From Macrothele yani (taxonomy: Eukaryota; Arthropoda; Arachnida; Araneae; Macrothelidae), in NCBI GenBank assembly GCA_039090855.1, contig CM076995.1, positions 122,152,270-122,216,269 on the forward strand: a DNA stretch of 64,000 bases, written 5' to 3'. Positions within the stretch are counted from its first letter, which is position 1; the number at the start of each line of letters is the position of its first letter. Of the stretch, positions 41,875 through 53,829 are shown in pieces. The notes under the pieces are model-generated. The model saw nothing but the letters and a program-made list of their open reading frames with translations. It was not told the DNA's origin and ran no database searches. The position numbers were made by a program, and so were the translations under genes.

Positions 41875-43560
41875 GAAAGATCAAGTCTTGCGTCAAATGT
41901 AAGAGGCGGCCGCGAAATGAGATCTACAGCGGATCTAACGGTGAATATTAAACTGAGTAACATCATTATGGCTATGCAACGGCGCCTCGTGCAGTTATGA
42001 AGAAGACCCTCGGTTTAATTTCCAGAAGCTGGGGCATTTGGACATCTCTGACGTTTCAACTTCACTTGGTGTATCAGTCTCGCTGTTTTCGTTTCGAATT
42101 CATCAGAAGCGGTAACATGGATTATGTTTCGTGCTAAGAAAGAAAGTGCAGGGAACACCTTTCCGATTTCAAAAACCTCTTACTGGAAACTGCAAAGTAG
42201 TCATTCAGCGCCATCTATTGACTGAAATTCTACTTAAAGTAACTTTAAACTCTTTCTCAGTTTTGCGGATGTATAGAAAATTTTCTTACCGGTCACTAGT
42301 ATAGTTAAACTACCTTATGTATAATTGGTGTAAAGTTTCTTGTGTTATTATAATTTTTAACTTAAAAATGGAAGTTGTAGTCATTTCTTACTTTAAATCG
42401 CTTTACTATTTGAAAATTTTAAAGTTCGCCTCTGAAATATTGCCACCTCTTCTGCAATCCTGTACTACAGAACGAAAAATTTGGTAAATAAATTTAGTAT
42501 ATCCTTCTGTCGGCTAAAATTAGTATAAATACGCCATTTTATTCAATAAAGTACGGAATAGCTTTCTGAGGGTAAATTAGAAAATTTTTCATTTAAACTT
42601 CACGTTTTTTGGGGAGATGGGGGAGCCCAACATGAGCTACTCATAGAGCTACGCGCCGTCGCCCATTCCTTATTTGGAGCCACTGGTTTCAGAGATGGGA
42701 GAGAGCAAGTCAGGGCAGTACTAGCGACAAATTCTAGAGGATGCTAGAAAAACTTCAGTTACTTTGTTGAATTTATTTAAATCGAATTTAATATTATTTA
42801 TTGAAAAATTGTTAAAGCACAGAAATACTGTTTTTTAGAATTGTGTATATATATTCCTAAAAATATTTCGGATTAAATGTTTTTGAGAACTCCATGGGAA
42901 AGCCATCAATAGAAGACCGAAGACAACATACTGATTACTTTCTTTTATATGTAGGACGAGTACTTACTTAACTACTAATTTAAAATGGCACTTCTATAGT
43001 TAATGGTCAAACCAATGCAATAATAAAAAATAAACTAAAAGTACCTCAAATTAGTTGCCACTTTCTGTTTCCCTGATTATTAAACTTATCGAAAGAAATG
43101 TTCATGTTGATTGTTATAAGGTCTTTCTCAAATGTCAGTACAGTCAAATTAGCCATTGTTGGTGATGTATTGCCAGTCTTCCTGGACAATTTACTATGTT
43201 AAAGCTAAAAACTTTGTTTAGCATGCTGCAGAGCTGCATCCAAATGTTTTAGCATCATTAAACCACGGGTTTCTTCAAAAGCAGCCTTTGGCTCACAAAT
43301 TTCATGAAAATGCAATAATAAAAAATAAACACATATGTTTTTTTTTTTTTCAACTTGATTTTTACAAAACGCTTGATAATGGATATTTCCTTCTTTTGTG
43401 ATGAAAGTTTGATTTGACAGACTCCAAATATTTCATTTTGTCCCAAATCCATTTCAGCTTCTACCCTGGAGATAGCAACTAGAAAATCGTCATTATTTTT
43501 TGTTTCAGTTCAGATTAAACAATATCAATAATTTGATAGAATACTACCTTCAAATGTTCA
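41875..43560. other. AT-rich intergenic DNA with a SINE scrap
   Basis: No coding blocks. At 42608-42720 a minus-strand scrap of the common SINE body is visible (CGTCGCCCATTCCTTATTTG, GCCACTGGTTTCAGAGATGG). Confidence 0.55.
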
Positions 43561-43561
43561 C

Positions 43562-43803
43562 TTTTTTTTTATTGAAGGTTTAACGACCACGGTGAGCAAC
43601 TCGATGTGCCATAAGTACTCGGCTGTCTCTGATTTAGGGCACTGGCTCCGGGGAAGAGAGAGAGAGAGAGTCAGTGCAGTAAAGCAAACATAGCATCCAT
43701 GCTTCACCGGGATTCGGAACTGAACCCTTCACGCAAAGAATATAAACGCTTCACGGACGAATGGTCATCAACCAGCGCTTAGACCAATGCGCCATCTAGG
43801 CGG
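43562..43803 (-). mobile_element. tRNA-derived SINE, common family, with internal duplication
   Basis: T-run tail then GAAGGTTTAACGACCACGG; B-box complement GGGATTCGGAACTGA. Between B and A boxes CGCTTCACG and CACGCAAAGAATATAAACGC add about 35 bases not present in other copies; a (GA)n expansion near 43656-43670 is also private. TTCACTT on both sides (43556 and 43809) is a possible target duplication. Confidence 0.8.
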
Positions 43804-44045
43804 CTTATCTTCACTTGGCTCACGACCCACTTTTGATCTCTTCCCTGTGCTATCTGTAATCAGGGAACCCGTGAGCCTTTCACTAATTTTCCTTCTGTGT
43901 CTTTTAATAGAGTACATATTTATTTCTCAAAGACAAATTAAATATTTATTTGGTTCATAATTTCTGCATAAACTGTATCACTTTTTAAAGTATTCACTGT
44001 ATCGACAACAGAGCCCACAGTCACTCTTAACCCTAGACAGTATGC
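43804..44045. other. intergenic DNA, nothing recognised
   Basis: No feature found. Confidence 0.45.
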
Positions 44046-44707
44046 ATGGAGTCTAGGCCCGGATTAAGGCCTTAGTGAGCATTTAATCTAAGACATCTCA
44101 GTAGGCTACCAAGGCTAAAACATCTGAGTGGGCCTCCAAAGAACTTAGCAACGACAATCGTTTTTGAAGTCCGTCAAAGCTCGAAAATGTAGTAATATAC
44201 TTGCGATAATTAACACGTGTGTCGTGCATTCTTCAAGCTAATAAATTACCTGCAGAGTTTTCATAACAGATCCCTCTATATTCCACTGTTCTCACAAGAG
44301 CATGAGTTAAAAAGCGCAACATTCCTAGATTTCGTCTCCGAATTTTTAATAATTTAGCATTGCATACTTTTCTTGGTGCATCTTTTTTGTTATGCGATGT
44401 GAAGTCGCAGTGGATTTCTCTCATTAACGGTTGCAAGTGCAAACAAGGAGATGTGGGTGGATGGTAGTGATAAAGCTGAAACTGTCTCGCTGGCTCCGCT
44501 GTATACAGCGACATGGAATGTTTCCCCTTAATGAGGCACTGCCTTGAAATCTGTTTGTCTTCTAGCCCAGTACTTGTGATTGAGTGGAAATCATACCAGA
44601 CAAAACTAAAACTATTTTACTTCTTTTTAATTTGTAAATTATAAGCTGTGTATTTTGTGCAATGTAGCGGCATGCCTCCTGGGCCCTTGGTAATGGTGGG
44701 CCCCTAG

Positions 44708-46043
44708 CAAGAGCGACTTTATATCTTTCGGGGGCCTAGGGGCTAAATTATTCAGGGGGCGCCTGCCCCTTCTTATCGCCTCTGAAATTTTGAAATTTTC
44801 ATCCGTCAGATTAGCAAATAAAAAAAAAGAGAGAGAGAGAAAAGAAAAAAGGTCGAGAAGAAAGTTTTTACGCATTTTAAAATTTTAAAATTCAATTCTA
44901 TCCCCCTATTTTTTAGAATGTTTTGTAAGAAACAGTGCTAGTGTAATCCATTTTTCTGCCCGTGCACATCCGACTTTTTGTTTTTAGAGATATTTCAAAA
45001 ATCATTTTTGTGGCTAATAGGAAAATTGAAATACCGTTAACGGCTGTCCAGTCGCAAAATTCAAAAAAAATAAAGTTCTGTTGTGAAAAAACTATTCAAC
45101 TTAAAGGAAAAACAAAATTACTTTTGTGTCTTTAAGATTAGGCTTAACTGTTCCTTCACAAATATTTAAATTTTTTCAATTAGTTCGTTAACTTTCTGCT
45201 AAAGACTGAAGGCCAAAAAATTTGATTTTCACATATTTTTCAAAAATTATTTTTTAGAATGATCGGACATAAAAATTCGATAAAATTTTCCCATTTTAAA
45301 TTTTGCTACTAGTTCATAAATTTCTCGCAAGGAGTTGTCAAAGTGGAAATTACGTAAATTTTAGCTTTGCGCTACGAAGAGACTATTTCAGTTACAGCAA
45401 AAGTTCTTTTTGAGTTTGATACATTAGGCTAAACTGATTACTTTAACAACTTTTCAGTTGCAAGTTTCTGGGGAAATTTAACGCTAAGGGTGCTGAAAAT
45501 GAAATTTCGTACATCGCGTGTAAATTGTCGTAAAATTTCATAAAATTAGAATGCGTTTCAATTATAAAACGTGCTCTTTCCATTGCTTCAGCTTTGCAAA
45601 ATTATCTTATTTTTTACATTTTGAGCAAATTAGTAGGAAACGAGCATGGTATGAAGCAAAAATAAAATACTTGAAGACATTAGCAACCGGAAAAGTTTAC
45701 CACATTAGAAAAAAACGGGTAAAATGCAATTTATACACAGTGCTTCACTTGAAAAGGGTGGATGACTTTTCGTGGAGGAGTTTTGGCATGGACGAATGCC
45801 ATGTACCAAGAAAGGCGGACAGTAAGAATTTCATCAGTCACTGCAGGAAAGCGAGAATGTGAAGAGTTTCTTGAAAACATTTTTTCTTATTATTTTCATC
45901 AGAAAATTAAGGTCTGCATTTTTTTTGTTTCGGTATGAGAAAACTAAAACAATACTGGCAATCCAATTGCACGTTTTCGGGGCCCCACAAGCTCTGGGGC
46001 CCTAGGCGCGCGCCTAGTGCGCCTAATTGAAAATCCGCCACTG
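44708..46043. mobile_element. possible inner hAT-type element
   Basis: The right-end complement CAGTGGCGGATTTTCAATTA (46043 inward) is followed by GGCGCACTAGGCGCGCGCCT and GGGCCCC. The candidate left end CAAGAGCGACTTTATATC (44708) is followed by GGGGGCCTAGGGGC. Flanking octamers GCCCCTAG (44700-44707) and TCCCCTAG (46044-46051) match at 7 of 8. The left end is weak (about 10 of 17 matches). Confidence 0.5.
44829..44845. repeat. (GA)n microsatellite
   Basis: AGAGAGAGAGAGA tract. Confidence 0.8.
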
Positions 46044-46097
46044 TCCCCTAGGTTAGAGCCCCACTAGAACCCCTCTTAATCTGGCCCTGATGGAGTT

Positions 46098-46930
46098 CAC
46101 GCTACCGAACAACTGCTTGTTTTGTTCTATAAAATTTTGATTTTATAACTTAATAAACATTAAAAAAAATAATGTCCAACAAGTAGAAGTGGATTCCGTT
46201 ATTAATGTTTTTCTTCCTCTCTTAGAATTTCAAAATACATTATATTCCATAAAATATACAACTTACACGCAGGAGTTTCCTGAACCCCATGCATACGGTA
46301 ATGTCATAACTTGCAATGTATACCGTCTGCTGCAACGTTAAACTAGATTCCCGACATTGAAGTAACTGTCCAGCTGATGATAAAGTTTTCAGAATTTTTT
46401 TCATAAATATCGTTTAAAAATGCAATTTATAGCTTCTTACGACGAATTGTAAACGGGTGTTTCCTACAATATGTTGGCCATTGAGTTATTTATTGATTTC
46501 ACCACTTTGTCTGCATCAACAAGACTTTTAAAACTAGCAAAAACAATCTTTGTCATACACACGCAAACATCCACTTCGGTGCTGTTCTAACAGACGGTAT
46601 AAAACCTTACCTTCACACATTTTAGAAATACTTCCTTTTTTAAGAAAAACATAGAGCATGTAGCATTAATCGAAAAATTGTCCAGCCTCAGAGATTTCAT
46701 CGATAGCTTTGACGATAACCAAGTGACGTCTGTGACTGCAGCAGTGCACGTATGGAATTTTTCTGTTCAAAATCATTTGAAGTATCGCTTGTTATATTGG
46801 TGTGATGCCCGATGACGAGGTAGCCAAAGTCCAACCCCTGGCCACGGCGCACATCACAGTGACAACTGTGATTGCGGCGCACACCGAAATGACAGCAGCA
46901 GGTAGGTGGCTGAAGTCAGTGGCAGTTAGG
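46098..46930. other. AT-rich intergenic DNA, nothing recognised
   Basis: No coding blocks; the left end of the following mariner relic was not located within it. Confidence 0.4.
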
Positions 46931-46934
46931 TGTC

Positions 46935-47865
46935 AGAAGGCGAAGAGTGTAAGCGCCAGTCAACATGGAAGTGGACAAAGACCACATTCGCCATTGCATG
47001 CTCTTTGTTTCGTTGCGGTAGCACTCCCGCAAGTGCTGTAAGGAACATTACCAGTGTGTACCCCAATGGCATATCACATCGTCAGTGCTGTCGTTGGTTC
47101 AAACGGATTCGAGAGGGAAATTTTGACTTGTCAGACAGACCGTCCCAAAGCCGAAAGACCAGCAACAGTGGATATGGACAGGATGAAGGCCTTACTGGAG
47201 ACCGACCCACGTGTGACCACGTGAGAGTTCGCCGGGAAACTGGAGACTACCCACAAAAGCATTAAGGAGCATTATCTCGCACCTCCTTCAACTTGAGAAG
47301 GTGCACAAGAGGCGAATTTTGGTACCTCATCAACTCACAGTTGAGTAGAAACCAAATCACCTAAGTTCTTACGTTGTCTGTTTGAACGTGACCAAGTTGA
47401 ACCGTCCCTGGACCGCATTGTGACAGGTGTCGAGAAATGAATCCTAGATCACAATGTCCGCGCCCGAAAACTGTGGTTGGACCCAAAACAGAAGCCCATG
47501 TCAAACCCCAAAGCCGGCTTACACCCACGTAAGGTCGTGCTGTCTGTTTGGTATTGTACTTGTCTTTTTGAGCTGCTGCCGGACAACACCACTATCACCG
47601 CCGATGTGTGCTGCCGTCAGCTCGACGATTTGCACGTATCGCTCACGTTGAAACAGCCAGCACCGCTGAACCGCAAGGGCGTCCTCCTACAGCGGGAGAG
47701 AACAAGACCTCATACAGCAAGGGTGATTTATTACAAGATCAGGGACCTGCGCTGGAAGCTGCTGCTACCGCACCCAGCCTATCCCCCGAACATTGCCCCA
47801 AGCGTCTACCGCCTTTTCCGGTCGTCGCAGCATTATATTATACTTAGATCTTTCTTCTAGAATAA
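46935..47865 (+). pseudogene. mariner transposase pseudogene
   Basis: Plus-strand reading of a mariner relic. SLFRCGSTPASAVRNI and SHRQCCRWFKRIREGNFDLS (about 47005-47135) form the N-terminal HTH, and a block near 47280-47340 reads LEKVHKRRILVPHQLT, the inter-domain linker. After frame changes, KAGLHPRKVVLSVWYC (47510-47566) and PAPLNRKGVLLQRERTRPHT (47660-47717) mark the region round the second catalytic residue, where the family has LLHDNARPHT; here the Asp position is Glu. PAYPPNIAPSVYRLFRSSQH (47776-47835) is the PYSPDLAPSDYHLF block with both Asp lost. No ends recognised. Distinct from the mariner at 30.7-39.7 kb. Confidence 0.75.
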
Positions 47866-48149
47866 ATGCACAACTGGTGTTGATGACAAATTGGTTAAAT
47901 AGCAATGAATTGATTATTAATGTAAACAAGATCAAGGCTATGATCTTTTCGAATCTATGAGTGACGTGGTGGTCTTGAATGGAGCTAAAATTGATTTTGT
48001 GAATAGTCATTCTTACTTGGGAGTATTGATTCGAAGTGATTTGAAATGGAATATGTATATTGACAACCTCACTAATATATTATCTAGAAACATTGGGGTA
48101 GTTAGTAAGATTATGATAAATTTGCCCCCTAAAATAATGATACTCTTAT

Positions 48150-51100
48150 CATCATCATCATCATCATTGTCAACCATTATCAATCCACTGCTGGACGAAG
48201 GTCTCCCCAAGTTTCCTCCACAACGGTCTGTCTTGTGCCAGTCTCCTCCATGTCACCCCTGCATACTTTCGAATTTCATCCACCCATCTCCCATGTGGTC
48301 TTCTTCTGGGTCTTTTCCTGTCCCTTGGAATCCAATCTAAAATTTCAGCTGTCCATCGATGATCTGTCCTTCTGGCAGTATGTCCAGCCCATTGCCATTT
48401 CAGGGATTTAACTCTGATCATGATGTCTTCCACTCTTGTCATTTTTCGGATCCACGAGTTCCTCTTCTTATCTTTCCTGGTTACACCAAGCATGCACCTC
48501 TCCATACTTCTTTGAGTTGTCTTCAGCCTTTGTATGTCTCTTTTAGTTAAGGTCCACGTCTCCGCACCATACGTAAGCACTGGAAGGATGCATTGATCAA
48601 ACACTTTTCTTTTAAGACATAATGGCATATTGCTCTTGAAAATTATGCTGTTTCTTCCAAAAGCTCTCCAGGCAAGTTTTGTACGCCGATTAATTTCTTC
48701 ATCAATGTGACCCTCACTTGATATCTGCTGTCCAAGATAAACGTACGTGTCTGTTATCTCCAGCTTTTCTCCATCAATCGATAAATCTTCATTTCTTGTA
48801 AAAGCATTGAACATCACTTTTGTCTTCTGAAAGTTCATTTTTAATCCCACTTCTTTACTCTTGTCAGCAAGTTCCTGGATCATACTCTGCAGCTCTGATG
48901 GGGTAGTTGCAAAAATGACTACGTCATCAGCAAAACGAAGGTGGGTTAGATAATCTCCATTAATCTTTATCCCCTTGTTTTCCCAGCTCAGTGACTGAAA
49001 AACACCCTCCAATGTGGCATTAAAGAGCTTCGGAGATATGGTGTCACCTTGTCTCACTCCCTTTCCAATTTTTACGTGTGTTGTATTTTTCAAACAGCCT
49101 AATCTTTGCACTTGCATTTTCATAGATGTTATTAATAATATTAATGTATGCATCTTCAATACCGCAGGTTTTCAGAGCCATTGTAACTGCTGATGGTTTC
49201 ACCGAATCAAAGGCTTTTTCATAATCGATAAAAGCCATGCACAATGGAAGTTCATATTCCCTCGCTCTTTCAATTAGTTCTCTCAGCACGTGGATATGAT
49301 CTATTGTGCTGTAGCCACTCCTGAATCCAGCTTGTTCTCTCGGTTGAGCCATGTCCAGTGTTACCTTCAAGCGGTGTGAAAGAACTTTAGTGAAGATTTT
49401 ATAAACTACTGATAGGAGGCTGATAGGTCTGTAGTTTCCGAGATCCTCAATGTCACCTTTCTTATGTAGCAGGATCATTGTAGCGGTGTTCCAATCCTCA
49501 GGAATCTTTCCTTCATTAAGGCATCGAGTGAAAATTTGGGCGAGCACTGTTTCGATTTCTCCACTTGCTTCTTGTATGATGTCTACAGTAATTCCATCTT
49601 CTCCTGGAGCTTTTCCTCGCTTCATGTTCTTGATTGCATGTGCAACTTCTGCTGGAAGGACTGGAGGAACTCTGGTACTGGTATCTTTCATGATGTCTGA
49701 GTGCATATATCATCCCTTTCATATAATTTGGAGTAGAAATCTTTCACTCTTGTCAAAATTTCTGCCTCTATTTCTTGTTACAGAACCATCTTCTTTTCTC
49801 AGTGCCATAATCTGTTTTCTTCCCTTACTGAGATGTCCCTTTGCTATCTTTAGGCTTTGGTTGTTTTCAATTGCTTTCCTCACTAGTTCACAGTTGAATT
49901 TCCTTACGTCTTCAGTGATACTTTTTCTTACTGTCTTGCATAGCTCTATATATTCCACTTTGGAAGTCACATCTTCTTTAGTTGTCCTCATCTCTCTTCT
50001 TTTTTGCATCAACATTTTGGTTTTTCCTGATAATTTGTTCACATGCAACTTGTTCTTAGACCCAGCTAATTTTGTTGCTGTTTCCATAAGAGCTTTGGTT
50101 ACTTTTCTGTTAACTTCAGAGATGTCCACTTCTTCCGATGTTAGGCCTTCTAAAGCAGAGAACCTGTTCTTCAGTTCTAACTTGAAGGTATTATGGTGTT
50201 TTTTAAGGTTGGTTATGTCAATAGATTTTGTTTGTCCTATGAGCTTGCCACGTTCAAGTTTAGTGTTGAGGTGCATCTTACATCTCACCAATCTATGGTC
50301 ACTACCTGTGTTGAACTTGTTTAGCACACTGCAGTCTTCTATGACGAATTTTTTGTTACACATAATAAAATCAATTTCACTTGTCGTCCCATTTGGATGT
50401 CTCCATGTCCATTTCCTGTGTGGCTTTTTCTTGAAGAAGGAGTTCAAGATGAAAAACCCTTCTGCCTCTGCAAACTCAACGAGAGTATTTCCACGCTGGT
50501 TTCTGTTGCCATGACCGAATTTACCTACCGAAGTTTCATTCTGTTGCCGTTGCCCTATTTTTGCATTGAAATCTCCCATAATTATTTTCAAGTGCTGCTT
50601 ACCTTTATTATTTAGATGACAAATTTCCTCATAAAATTCTTCAATTTCTTCTTCAGGATGACTTGTGGTGGGTGCATAAGTTTGAATAATCTGAGCCTGG
50701 TATCTTTTCGAGAGTTGGATAACAAGTCGTGCAGCTCTGTCAGAGGAACTTTCAACTTCTACAACTTTATCCTTCAGTTTCTTGTTTATTATAAATCCAA
50801 CACCACTAGTTCTGCCAGTATCTGTCCCACGATAGTAGAAGAGATGTCCACTTTTCAGTTCGATGAGATCTTCTCCTTTTCTCCTTACCTCACTTAGCCC
50901 CACGATGTCCCACTTGATCCTTTGTAGTTCCTCTTCCAATTCAAGAAGCCTTGAATCAGAAGATAGGGAGCGTCCATTGTAAGTAGCCAAGGTCAGCATC
51001 AGATGGCAGCCTAGTCCGGTCCTCCGGGGATTCTTAGCACCCTCTGCCTTCATGTCGCACTGGCCGCTGCCTTGGCCAGGTACATTCCAGCTGCCGGAGA

Positions 51101-51353
51101 CTGAGGGCCAAGATTTAAGTTGTGGAATCATTTTGGAGGGGTTTGGCCATAACTCACCACGCTGGCCAAGCGGGTTGGTGAGTGTGGGATAGCATTTCCT
51201 CTGATCCCGATGGTATAGTTATACCGCTATGGTCGGTCGTCAGAGCCCCTTTAGTGGGAACAGGATGCACCACGAGAAGGCGGGGTTGACATTTGTCAAG
51301 GAGAGGCTGTGATGTTACGCATCACCTGACCTTACATCCCTGACCTTACATCC
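48150..51353 (-). mobile_element. RTE-type LINE, full length, with 10-bp target duplication
   Basis: Flanked by ATACTCTTAT at 48140-48149 and 51354-51363. The 3' end is a (ATC)n tract at 48150; the 5' leader occupies 51132-51353. Length is 3,204 bp, normal for RTE elements with one long ORF. It splits the L2/CR1-like LINE between LPPKIMI and LLYYTLI. It matches the shorter copies at 33.5 and 34.8 kb almost base for base, so this family was active comparatively late. Confidence 0.95.
48170..51131 (-). pseudogene. RTE endonuclease-reverse transcriptase, frameshifted
   Basis: One polyprotein encoding an APE-like endonuclease and reverse transcriptase. Start at the minus-strand ATG at 51131 (MIPQLKSWPSVSGSWN). 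Endonuclease motifs, residues about 45-300: ATYNGRSL, VGLSEVRRKGE (catalytic Glu), IIMGDFNAKIG, TSEIDFIMCNKK and TGSDHRLVRCK (catalytic SDH). The linker has QKRREMR. The RT is at 49706-48170 with FIDYEKAFDSV, GDTISPKLFN and FADDVVIFA. Compared with the 34.8-kb copy it has one extra T near 49763 and one missing base near 49697, shifting the frame over about 20 codons. An extra T near 49090 breaks the RT. Otherwise close to intact, about 980 codons. Relatives are annotated as craniofacial development protein 2-like or RTE/BovB. Confidence 0.9.
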
Positions 51354-52049
51354 ATACTCTTATACTACACACTAATACAAACCTATAAATTACTGTATGC
51401 TGACATGAGGGCAAACAATACAATATAACTTAAAAAATACAGGTATTATAGAATAGATACATAAGAATAATAGACCTAAAAACTCTTAATAATTCTATAC
51501 CTAATCTTACCTTTAGGTCAGAAGTAAATCCCAATAAATATAATATACTTGCAATAAAACAATTATTTGACTATAATCTTGGTAAAATAATGTTCAGAAG
51601 AATTAAAAATGATTTATACCATGACTTAATATAATTAAATATTCGTACTCATACTTATGAAACCAGGAATCGATCAACACTCATACCTAATTTCCCTCGG
51701 ACAGAAACAATTAAAATGAATATCAATTATTCGGGTCCAAAACTTCGGAACGTCTCGCCTTGTGACATAAAATCTATTAACAATTTTGACCTATTTAAAA
51801 AAAAATCAAGCACCACCTTATTAACAAGTCTCTCAATTAGTGCTGAGTTGACTTGTGCTGGTCGCTGGATTGATTTCAAGGCTTATGGATAGACCTTGCA
51901 TCTATATACACCTATGTATTTATTTAATCTTTCAGTTATATTCAATATGCCTTTGACTTGTCTTTTGTATTGTTTTTTGTTTACACTTTCCAACCGTAGG
52001 TTGAAGAAGCGTATATGCTCCAGCTTTTTCCGTCCGTCTGTCTGTCGGC

Positions 52050-52800
52050 ACGATAACTCAGGTAAAAATGGTTTCATTTCGATGAAAATTTAGTATGTGG
52101 TAGGGGACCACCAGGAGACGAATCCTATTGAAAATTGGTGAAGTGGGGTCAAAGGTCACGCCATAAGAGCAGGATCCATTCAATTGCCCTTATGCGTCAT
52201 AACTTGCGTAAATATGGTTCGATTTCGACGAAATTTTGGTATGTGGTGGGAAACTACCTCAGCACGAACCCTATTGAAAATTGGCAAATTGGGATCAAAG
52301 GTCAGGCAGGGCATAAGAGCGGGATTTATTCCATTGCTCTTATGCGTCATAACTTGCGTAAAAATGGTTCGATTTCGATGAAATTTTAGTATGTGGTAAG
52401 GAGCCACTGGGGATGAACCAAATTGAAAATGGGCGAAATGGGGTCAAAGGTCAGGACACTGGAGTGGGATCCATTCCATTGCCCTTCTGCATCATAACTT
52501 ACCAAAAAATGTTTCGATTGCGACAAAACGTTATCATGTTGTTCCAGAGGTATAGTAAACCGGTTCTGTTGAATAACAACGAAATGGGGTCAAAGGTCAT
52601 TGCACAAAAGCCAGATTTATTCCACAGCCATTATTCTCATAACTTGCGTGAAACTGCTTCTATTGCGACAAAACTTTAGTATGTTATTCTTGAGGTGTAC
52701 TGAACCGGTTCTGTTGAATATCATCGAAATGGGGTCAAAGGTCAGTACACAGGAGCGAGATTTATTCCACAGCCATTATCCACATAACTTGAGTAATAAT
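52050..52800 (+). repeat. ~146-bp tandem repeat, five units, each with a DR1-like site
   Basis: Each unit has CATAACTTGCGTAAAAATGG, TTCGATTTCGATGAAA, TTTAGTATGTGG, CCTATTGAAAATTGG and GGGTCAAAGGTCA. The last starts at 52146, 52292 (GGATCAAAGGTCA), 52441, 52587 and 52732, spacings of 146, 149, 146 and 145. It is preceded by CCGTCCGTCTGTCTGTCGG. It lies within the 3' region of the L2/CR1-like LINE; AAGCGTAT at 52007-52014 and 52816-52823 could be a target duplication. Confidence 0.9.
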
Positions 52801-53010
52801 TTCTGGTATCTTGGAAAGCGTATCATAATCAATACATTGCATGATTTTACTAACTTGTTAGTATTAAGGGTGGGAGGGCTATGTCAGGCCTTACGGCCTT
52901 TTCCCTCCTCCTCCTGGTTGCTACATTTTTTGTAATTGATTATATTGTTTTTATTTTGAACTGTTATATGTGGCAACTGTAAATTGAATAAATGAAAATG
53001 AAAAATTTCC

Positions 53011-53669
53011 TGGACGGACAAAGTTCGCCAACTGAGACGGTGTCGAACGCGCACTTCTTTGTGTCCAAGCCACCACAGTTCTACCGGGACATTATTCAAC
53101 AGCTGCCCAGACGATGTTAGCAGATCGTGGTAAATGACGGCGACAACATTTTGGACTAATTTGTAGTTATATATACGGTAATTAGCACTTTTCCGTCGCC
53201 TTGCATTTGCAGACATCACTTTCTTTCCAACTCAAATACTTCACCTTTCTTGCCAGTCATAACAGTGGATGTATCACAGTATAGGCTCAACACTTTGCAG
53301 CCATCCAACTTTTAATATCAGAAGTGCAATGTTCTTTCAAAAAAATTGGAACAAGTTTTTATTGGCAAAAGTTATTCTTGTAGTTTCCAATTTGACTCAT
53401 ATCTACGTGATAAATGCTATAGCGATATTTCGGCTATCATTTTTATCGCGAGTCCTGTCTTCTAGAATAGAATATGAGAGAACATCAACGTTAAGAATAT
53501 CATCGGTACTACTTTGTGTTACCATTTCTGTTATGATGTGTATATGTTATTCTGTATTTCGGAAGATAAATATATTGCACAAACTGGTACACTTTACACA
53601 TTTTGCTTCGTCTTTCTGTATTGTATACTCAAAGAGATTACGAAATAAGCTGCTTTGTTTGTGGGTCGG
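53011..53669. other. intergenic DNA, no gene recognised
   Basis: An open frame of 137 codons (53269-53682, plus) has hydrophobic stretches (LSFLSRVL, VLLCVTISVMMCICYSV) but no family pattern, and its end runs into a SINE. I do not call it a gene. Confidence 0.4.
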
Positions 53670-53826
53670 ACAACCATCGTGAATAGCTGAATGGGCTACA
53701 AGCAGTAGCCTGTTCCTAATTTGGAGGGCCACTGGTTTCAGGTAGGGAGCCAGTCCTCAGCCCTCGCTTCATCAAGGACTCGAACACGGATCCACTCGGA
53801 AGACAGCGCTTAGACCACTGAGCCAC
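53670..53826 (-). mobile_element. tRNA-derived SINE, common family, diverged
   Basis: ACCATCGTGAATAGCTGAAT, GGGCTACAAGCAGTAGCCTG, GGGCCACTGGTTTCAGG and GCGCTTAGACCACTGAGCCA follow the common family in order with many substitutions; the B-box complement reads GGACTCGAACACGG. Confidence 0.75.
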
Positions 53827-53829
53827 TGC

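Larger units (their letters stand above)
44054..46089. mobile_element. hAT-type element, non-autonomous, 2,036 bp
   Basis: Left end TAGGCCCGGATTAAGGCC (44054) and right-end complement CAGGGCCAGATTAAGAGG (46089 inward) with flanking octamers ATGGAGTC (44046-44053) and ATGGAGTT (46090-46097), 7 of 8 identical. No transposase is recognised; an open frame at 45551-45862 (103 codons) has no family pattern I know. A second hAT-like element appears to sit inside. Confidence 0.75.
47868..53010 (+). mobile_element. L2/CR1-like LINE, 3' part, interrupted by an RTE LINE and an array
   Basis: Non-LTR element in plus orientation. Before the RTE insertion: TNWLNSNELIINVNKIKAMI and FVNSHSYLGVLIRSDLKWNM (47895-48060), the RT palm-to-thumb region with YLGV, then NIGVVSKIMINLPPKIMI. 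After it (51354 on): LLYYTLIQTYI, then KKIQVL-x-RYIRII, and near 51650-51800 THTYETRNRSTLIPN and YSGPKLRNVSPCDIKSINNF, the recognised C-terminal signature of L2/CR1-type elements. The 3' region ends at 52860-53010 with a GGGAGGGCTATGTCAGGCC / GGCCTTTTCCCTCC stem and a terminal AATAAATGAAAATGAAAA. The 5' part is absent. Confidence 0.8.

Noticed and set aside
45551..45862. Possible hAT-encoded protein
   Set aside because: 103 codons, no BED finger, no RNase H-like motifs and no similarity I can name.
49450..50514. 354-codon plus-strand open frame
   Set aside because: It lies exactly antisense to the RTE LINE coding region and has no family pattern.
53269..53682. Membrane protein gene (137 codons)
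   Set aside because: Hydrophobic segments come from AT-rich DNA, there is no family resemblance, and the frame ends inside a SINE.
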